Below are positions 58,231 to 64,000 of a stretch of DNA of 64,000 nt, one piece after another. The notes below the pieces were generated by a model that saw only the letters and a list, made by a program, of their open reading frames with translations, was not told the origin of the DNA and searched no databases. Both the position numbers and the translations under genes were made by a program. The stretch covers positions 5,084,001 to 5,148,000 of the forward strand of contig JAGYVD010000002.1 in assembly GCA_021209875.1 (NCBI GenBank), given 5' to 3'. This stretch comes from Rosellinia necatrix (lineage: Eukaryota > Ascomycota > Sordariomycetes > Xylariales > Xylariaceae). How positions within the stretch are numbered: the stretch's first letter is position 1; the number at the start of each line of letters is the position of its first letter.

Positions 58231-58305
58231 CAGTGTAGTGTGCAGCGCAGTGTGCAGCGCAGTGTGCAGTGTGGTGCGCGGTGTAGTGTGTAGCGTGGTG
58301 TAGTA
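58231..58305. repeat. Imperfect GTGCAGCGCA / GTGTAGTGTG tandem tract
   Basis: About 75 nt of repeated AGTGTGCAGCGC-type units decaying into GTGTAGTGTGTAGCGTGG. Noncoding low-complexity sequence. Confidence 0.8.
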
Positions 58306-58790
58306 TAGCTGCGATACGGCGCCCGAAAGCGGCAGCTGAAAAGCGAGGTATGATGGTTGATCCATTATCTAGTGCACGGGAGGTGCGTCTCGGGCAATTT
58401 AACAACGAAAGGACCACAACCCCTAATGACAGCCCCTGATGGCTAGGAATGGCTGATGGCGGCCGAATTGGAATATGACAGACGTCTGGCGTTGTACGGT
58501 GCAGTGGGATCCAACCGCGATGCCGCTGAGAGGCGACTAATCAGTGCTGAGTGAATATGCACGGATCCCGGTCGGGCCAGGCGCAGATGATGATGGCTAA
58601 AGTACCGGCCTACGGCGAGATAGGCTAGGTTGCAAGGATAGCGACCGCCACAGCCCGAGACCGAAGGGCCATGGGCCAGAGCACGATGACGAGAAAGGGA
58701 CTGTTGGAGGCGATGAGTGGACGGGTGAATGGGACGAGGGCCGTACCAAGGTAAGATTAGCTAAGAGAGTGCTAGCTAAGGATTGTCTAG

Positions 58791-58880
58791 GATGTATGTA
58801 TGTGTGTATGTATGTGTGTATGTATGTATATATGTATGTATGTATATTTGTATGTAGTTATGTATATATGTATATGTATC
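58791..58880. repeat. Microsatellite (TATG)n
   Basis: About 90 nt of TATG/TGTG/TATA units (GATGTATGTATGTGTGTATG onward). Ordinary simple-sequence DNA. Confidence 0.9.
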
Positions 58881-59885
58881 TTAAGTGTTGGTTGAGAGTT
58901 AGTACCAGAGCTGGTGTTCCAGAGGTGGTGCCCCACTACTATGTTGGTTAATGCCATGTTCTCTTGTCCATTGTATCATGAAGCAAGCATGGACTTATTT
59001 GCATCTGTATAAGTAAGTAGGCAGGCACGTACGGGTCGAGCATCTCATCGAGCATCCCAACGAGACCGGTCGGGTACGACCTCAACAGCCCACGCACCAT
59101 TTCGACCGTACGAGGCTCCTGCCTGCCTACCTGTTACTGTTGCCGTTGCCGCTGCCGCCGCTGTCTGCTCGCCTGCCCTGGCTTTTATCAGCTTTTCTGC
59201 TATAACCCTGCCTACCTGCCTTCCTGGTTACCTGTCCTTCCTATCCGCCTGCTTACATGGGGATCCGAGGGAGTCACTCTCCAGTTCTGCTCATTCTAAC
59301 TTTTTTTTTTTTTTAAAAAAATCTTCCTCTCACCATGGTCACGAATTAAAAAGGTAGACAAAACATCAAAAACATCAAGAACAACAAAAAAACTCTTTGT
59401 GCAAGTCGGATCGAAGTTCTTACCTTTATCTTGTTGGCCGGCTTTCTCACTCTCTTCTAAGTGTCTGAGTCCCCCTCCTTTACCCCCCCCTGAGCCGAGT
59501 CGTTACAAGGTCGGGTCATCCTCAGACTATTAGGCAAAGAGCGGCTACTCGGAAATCTAAGAGAGGTAAGGAGTGCGAGTTGTTTCCGTCAGCCGCTGTC
59601 AAGTGGCGGGGATCGAGTCCATACAGCTGGCTTTAGGCTCAGCACACGCAGGACCTGACCTGATATACCTTTGTCACAGTTCCTCGCACTGTTACTACCC
59701 CCCCTTTTGGCGGGTCAGCCAACCCATCAAGAAGGGATCCTCACAGTGTCAGATTGGCGGGGGGAAGTAGTACTTGCCGGGATCTGCTGCTGCCCGCGTT
59801 GGCACTGTCATTGGCGCTGCTGGTATTGGCGGCATTGCCGGGTAGCTATCAACGATTTTCAGACCAGAGTCAATTGCGACAAATC

Positions 59886-62130
59886 ATGGCCACATGGGGC
59901 GGCTCCTCCAGAGGTACGGTACAAGGCTTTTCTTCTGTTTTCTTTTTTTTATGTTTATTTTTTCCCCCCTAATTAATCATTGTATATTCTTATTCTTATC
60001 CCTATTCCTCCTAACACCACAATCTCTCCATGGCAATCCCTCCCCGGCTTACGCAGACCGCCTCCTTTCGTCCCTCCTTTTGGCAAGCAAGCAAGCCGTC
60101 GGATTTCTTTTGCCTTCTTTCGTTTTATTAGACTTGCAAACGCGCGTCATCCGTGCCGACCCCATTTCGGCCAATGCACGATACCGAGTATCTTTTGTGG
60201 CGATTTGAAGATTAGGAAAGCTAAAACATCGGCCTCGGTGGCCAACGCACCACTTTTAGATGGCGGAATAGTTCCAGACAACTGTCGCCCCCGTAATTAC
60301 ACCACTGGCATTGACACCACCGCCGCCGCCCACCACTACCACCACTACCACAGCCACCAGCATCACGCTAACCCCGGCAACACTGCCGATACCGACTACG
60401 CCAATATTACCCTCCACCCCATCTCCAGTCTCAGTTTCAACACCAACATCGCCAACTTCAACATTAACATCGCCAACCCCAACACCAACACCAACACCAA
60501 CACCAACACCAACCCCAACGCCAGCGCCAGCGTCGACACCGACGGCACCGCTAATACCGCCGCCATCACCGCTGCTAACGCTGCCGCCAACGCTAACGCC
60601 CCTACCGACATCGACAATCTCAGCGCTGCCGCCGCCGCCACTGCACACAACACCGGTTACGCTCACCCATTCGCAGCTCTCGGCAATCCCTCCCCGCGAC
60701 ATTTCATCCACACGAACCCGGGCCACTATTCGTGCCCCCCGCTCTCAAGCCCGCCGACTCACGACTCTTTCTATCCCGCCCTCGCCGGCGCAACCCTGTC
60801 CAGGCCTTTCTGTGCCACGCCAAACCCCGTCAGCCTACCATCCTTGCTTGACGTCGGTGGCATATTCCACAGTGCTCTCTTCCCACCGTCCCGGGAACCG
60901 CTACCCACATCACCGGTACAGGCACAGACCCAGGGGCAGCCACAAGCACAGGCACAGCAACAGGCACTAGCCCCGGCGTATCGAGACCAAGACCCGAGTT
61001 TTTCAGCTGCCGGGCAATTCGTCCCTCACCTTGGTGGCTATCACTCCTATGAGCCTGTGCGCGGCTTCCCATTCCGAACGCTCCCTAGCTTTCCAGGCAG
61101 CCGCCCCAACCTTTATGCCTTTGCATCTCCCTCGCTCTCTCCCTTCCCCACGACACCCACAACACCCACCGCGCTGTCTCAGATCCATATGAACAACCCA
61201 AATCCCCAACCGAACCCCCCTGCATCCCAAGCTGCTCTAACCCTTCCGCCCCTTCCACGAATTACAGAACCCGCCCGGGGCATAGACGACTTTTTCCTCA
61301 CTGCCTTAGCCACTCAAGACTTCACCTCTCCCTCTTTGCCCCCTCTGAGCGATCCGCCGTCGCCATCCTCGCTATCTATCGCCAGTCGATCTAAAGTTGT
61401 CGCGTCTGATCAAGGGATGCCACCGTCCTCGACGCGAGGACGGATAGCAAACAGAGGAGGAGCAGTCGACTTAACTAAGGAGGAGCCCGACCTTGAAGCC
61501 CCACACTCTGGCATCGACCCATCGATACCCTTCACGACAATGCCGGCCACGACACGGAGAAGAAGCATCACCAGTGGTGCCGATCCCTCTGGCCGAAAGA
61601 GACGGCCTTCGGCTGTTATCTCGCCCTCCAGTCGCCCGAGCAAGGCAAGACGGAAAGAACCTCCTATACATGGCGACGACGAGACATCTCCGTTCGACGA
61701 CTCTGCTGAATTAGACGGGCACGACATCTTTGAAACTATCGATCTATCTGATGCTACCGAGGCCCGCCCTGTGGCACCCAAAGTGGATACTCGAGTGAAA
61801 ATTGGAAAGTTTCAGTGCGTCATTTGTATGGATGACACGACCGCCCTGACTGTCACTCATTGTGGTAAGTCGATTTGAATTCCAGCCCCCTACTCCTCGA
61901 TCTTTGTGAGCCGCCCATGTGTTTGCTAACATTTTAACCTAGGACATCTTTTCTGCTCCGAGTGTCTTCATTCATCCCTACATATCGATAGCATGAAACG
62001 CACTTGTCCAGTTTGCCGCTCAAAAGTTGATTTAAGGGAGAAGAAAGGAAAAACCATCAAATCCTATTATCCACTTGAGCTCAAAGTTATGACCGCGACG
62101 AAAAAAGGGAAGCGACCAGCCGGTACTTGA
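59886..62130 (+). CDS. C3HC4 RING-finger protein, probable E3 ubiquitin ligase (Slx8-like)
   Basis: The C-terminus is clear. An exon ending at 61864 (VKIGKFQCVICMDDTTALTVTHC) joins through a 78-nt intron (61865-61942, GTAAGT..CTAAC..CCTAG) to GHLFCSECLHSSLHIDSMKRTCPVCRSKV, stop at 62128-62130. Together they give a complete zinc-binding RING, C-x2-C...C-x-H-x2-C-x2-C...C-x2-C. RING proteins of this C-terminal type include the SUMO-targeted ligase Slx8, which works in genome stability. The upstream part is long, disordered and rich in Asn, Thr, Pro and His, with Asn-Thr repeats encoded by an AACACC tract. The start is unsure: the frame is open from about 59980 without an ATG. An ATG at 59886 (MATWGGSSR) followed by an intron is one possibility, for example 59914-60220, which keeps phase. 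A leader intron probably precedes it. Confidence 0.82.
60480..60530. repeat. Hexanucleotide AACACC tract inside the RING-protein gene
   Basis: Six to eight units of CCAACA/AACACC encode alternating Asn-Thr (NPNTNTNTNTNT). It is in frame, so length changes in multiples of six would only vary the disordered segment. Confidence 0.85.
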
Positions 62131-63323
62131 CGGGACGAATGGTAGCCATCAGTACAATGCGCTCAGTCCCTGTCTTATCGACGTGGTGGAGACGCGAGGA
62201 TATAGGGACTGAGGCGAAACAGCCGCCACGGATGGTGAGATGCTGGTAGGAAAATAGATGGCATGAACTTGGATTGCAACATAAACATGCTTGGGCGCAA
62301 GGGGCTACAACCTATGAAAGGTGGTGTGCAGTCCACCTTGCTAGCCACCTTGCCAACCACCTTACTCATGCGTCGAGGTCTGACGATCACGGCGAAGCCT
62401 AGCGAATTCACACGTGCTTGCACAACCAGGATGCTGATCAAGCATCCACACTAATAATGGTTATGATATAATAGGGATCATCTGCATTGGAAGGAGTTTT
62501 CAGTGGTTAATCATTGGCGGCCGGGAAAGGATCGATACCCTGTTTTATCATATAAACTTCGCCGTTGAAATTTCGGAGGTGGCCTCGAAGAGAGTAGGAT
62601 TTAGCACTTGAGGGGCAGGTCTCTTGTATCATAAATTCAGCCTTCATCTTGCCGATTGCGGCCAATTGGAAGAGAGGGCTTTGGAGATGGTACAAGACGG
62701 CCGGGTCTGGCGTTAGCACTAGTATTTCCCGTTTGATCGATGGTCGAAGGAAAACGAAGAGCTCCCATATAACAACCTCCGTACACAATACAACAACGCC
62801 CACGGGCCGGGCCATATACGATTTTGTGGCCCAGTCATATAGTCACATGTGTCATCTTTTCTTCCTGGGAATGGTTTACATTCTGTTCCTATTGTGATTC
62901 CGCTACCTCAGCAATCATTGCGTGGATTACGCAATACAACCATCCATTACACCGCCCTGGCTGGTGATGATGGTTCCAAACAAACGCGTCATATCCCACC
63001 CATTTCAACGAATTAGTAGCACTTAAGAGGTGAGCTACCCGAAGGTCAAGTTAAGCCAACTTGGCCCACTCGCCCTTTATCTACCCTACCTGATGATACC
63101 TGCCTACGCCATGTCTATCCCGCACACACACTCACACACTCTCACACACTCACACAACTAAATATATACAACGGACAGGCAATGCAACATTGTCATGCCG
63201 ACCAAACCAAACTAAAACCAAAACCCGCCCGTACCCTTCCTCTAGGACGAAGACTCAAAAGACAATAGGGGAAAAAAAAAAGGGCGCGGAGAACGGCGTG
63301 AGCCGGGGAAGGGGACGACGGTC
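62131..63323. other. Spacer between convergent RING and CLC genes
   Basis: A minus-strand frame of 102 codons (62815-62507) is the only notable ORF. It has one hydrophobic stretch near its start and no family match that I recognise. A (CACA)n/CTCACACA tract lies at 63122-63158 and an A-run at 63273-63281. Confidence 0.4.
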
Positions 63324-63465
63324 CTATAATATGCCACTAGCCCGGTCGTCGCTCGGGGATTCGGGGTGCAGTCGATTTCTACTAGCGCCGAGGAGGTCGA
63401 CCTCGGCATCGCCGTCGCCATCGTCGTCGTCGTCGTCGTCGTCGCCCGCCATGAGGTCGCCGCGG

Positions 63466-64000
63466 CTACCCACGACGTGGTGTTGCGCGCCGGGCGGGGA
63501 AGAGGAGTTGCCGAGGTCGGGGTCGGCGCGGCGGGGGGTCCTCGGCGCCGTTGAGGACGTACCAGACGTCCTTCTTGGTCAGGAGGCCCTGGAGGACGCC
63601 GCGGTCGCTGAAGAGGACGTAGCGGACGCCGAGCTTCTGGAAGTAGGAGACGGCCAGGTGCAGGGCGGAGCGGCTGGGCAGGGTGAGCGGGGTCTGGTCC
63701 ATCCAGGGGCGGAGGTCGAGGGCGGAGGCGGAGGCCGCGGGGCGCGCGTAGTCGTTGTCTTCGTCGGCGGCGGCGGCGAGCGGGAGCGACTGCGGCTGGC
63801 GGCCGAAGAAGGCCTCGGTCTCGGGCGGCAGGCCGCAGGCGGCGAGGCTGTACGCGAGCTCGGAGCGCGAGATGTAGCCGAGCAGGACGGCGTCGCGAGG
63901 GTCGCTCACGACGGGGAAGCCGCGGTGGGCGCAGGAGGCGAGCACGGCGCGCAGCGAGGCGACGGTGTGGCCCGTGGCCGTGAGCACGACGAGGTCCTCG
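63466..64000 (-). CDS. CLC-family chloride channel/transporter, C-terminal CBS region (partial)
   Basis: The minus-strand frame enters at the right edge (DLVVLTATGHTVASLRAVL) and contains the two cytosolic CBS domains of a eukaryotic CLC protein. CBS1 includes HRGFPVVSDPRDAVLLGYISRSEL. CBS2 includes DLRPWMDQTPLTLPSRSALHLAVSYFQKLGVRYVLFSDRGVLQGLLTKKDVWYVL, a strongly conserved fungal/animal CLC segment. CLC proteins move chloride, often in exchange for protons, at Golgi, vacuole or plasma membrane; the membrane domain lies outside the window. After NGAEDPPPRR the called frame ends at a stop at 63466. The neighbouring frame stays open to 63324, encoding an acidic poly-Asp tail, and the two are linked by a run of six C (plus-strand G 63533-63538). 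Very GC-rich. Confidence 0.92.
   Translation of the reverse strand, partial: EDLVVLTATGHTVASLRAVLASCAHRGFPVVSDPRDAVLLGYISRSELAYSLAACGLPPETEAFFGRQPQSLPLAAAADEDNDYARPAASASALDLRPWMDQTPLTLPSRSALHLAVSYFQKLGVRYVLFSDRGVLQGLLTKKDVWYVLNGAEDPPPRRPRPRQLLFPARRATPRRG

Larger units (their letters stand above)
55705..59885. other. Long intergenic spacer with simple repeats
   Basis: No supported gene. Minus-strand frames at 57587-58417 are low-complexity read-through of repeats. Contains GGGCATGGGCAT repeats (56615-56638), an inverted repeat (57185-57250), GTGCAGCGCA repeats, a TATG microsatellite and C/T-rich sequence (59100-59260). The stretch 59560-59885 has a plausible spliced 5' leader of the RING gene: donor GGTAAG near 59566 and acceptors near 59671 and 59862. 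Confidence 0.4.

Noticed and set aside
57587..58417. 276-codon minus-strand ORF
   Set aside because: Its middle is His/Ala/Thr low complexity from the GTGCAGCGCA repeat and no domain is seen.
60256..60726. Gly/Val-rich 156-codon minus-strand frame and Thr/Pro-rich 219-codon plus-strand frame
   Set aside because: Both are other readings of the AACACC repeat inside the RING-protein gene.

Overview
The window is nuclear DNA of a filamentous ascomycete, most likely a Sordariomycete (Pezizomycotina). The evidence is genes carrying short introns (about 45-150 nt) with GTRNGT-like donors, GH1 and GH55 wall-degrading enzymes, a Clr5-domain protein, a HET relic, a NACHT/ankyrin relic and a fungal NRPS. 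Gene islands are separated by long, relic-rich, low-GC tracts studded with TAGGTAGG/CCTACCTA words. Exon structures below were deduced by eye from reading frames, splice signals and family motifs.

Layout. 1-7.6 kb is an intact housekeeping and secreted-enzyme island: the end of a GH1 beta-glucosidase, a complete GH55 exo-beta-1,3-glucanase and a FIT/Scs3 ER lipid protein. 7.6-22.5 kb is mostly decayed or gene-poor: a HET fragment, a possible 37-residue Cys-rich ORF, a broken NACHT-ankyrin gene, a small orphan ORF and a multi-exon type-B carboxylesterase with an odd second intron. 22.5-31 kb holds an intron-rich leader followed by a single-pass membrane protein whose 3' end is reiterated downstream as diverged tandem copies, then the mitochondrial DNA polymerase gamma on the minus strand. 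32.5-46.9 kb looks like the remains of a secondary-metabolite locus: an intact 14-TM-type MFS transporter, a Clr5-like gene, the C-terminal third of a second MFS pump joined directly to it, a broken P450, a broken C-A-T-C NRPS and a decayed rhodopsin-domain membrane gene. 47.5-55.7 kb has a four-exon STAND-type N-terminal-domain protein with acidic repeats, a SINE-like element and a five-exon atypical protein kinase. 55.7-64 kb is a long repeat-bearing spacer, a RING-finger protein and the C-terminal end of a CLC chloride channel/transporter.

Functional picture. The intact genes serve wall-glucan degradation, ER lipid homeostasis, mtDNA replication, transport and ubiquitin signalling. The decayed genes are from classes that turn over quickly in fungi (self/non-self recognition and specialised metabolism). 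Several of their stop codons could have arisen by C-to-T change at CpA, the signature of repeat-induced point mutation, but this is inference. I found no CRISPR, no rRNA and no convincing complete tRNA.
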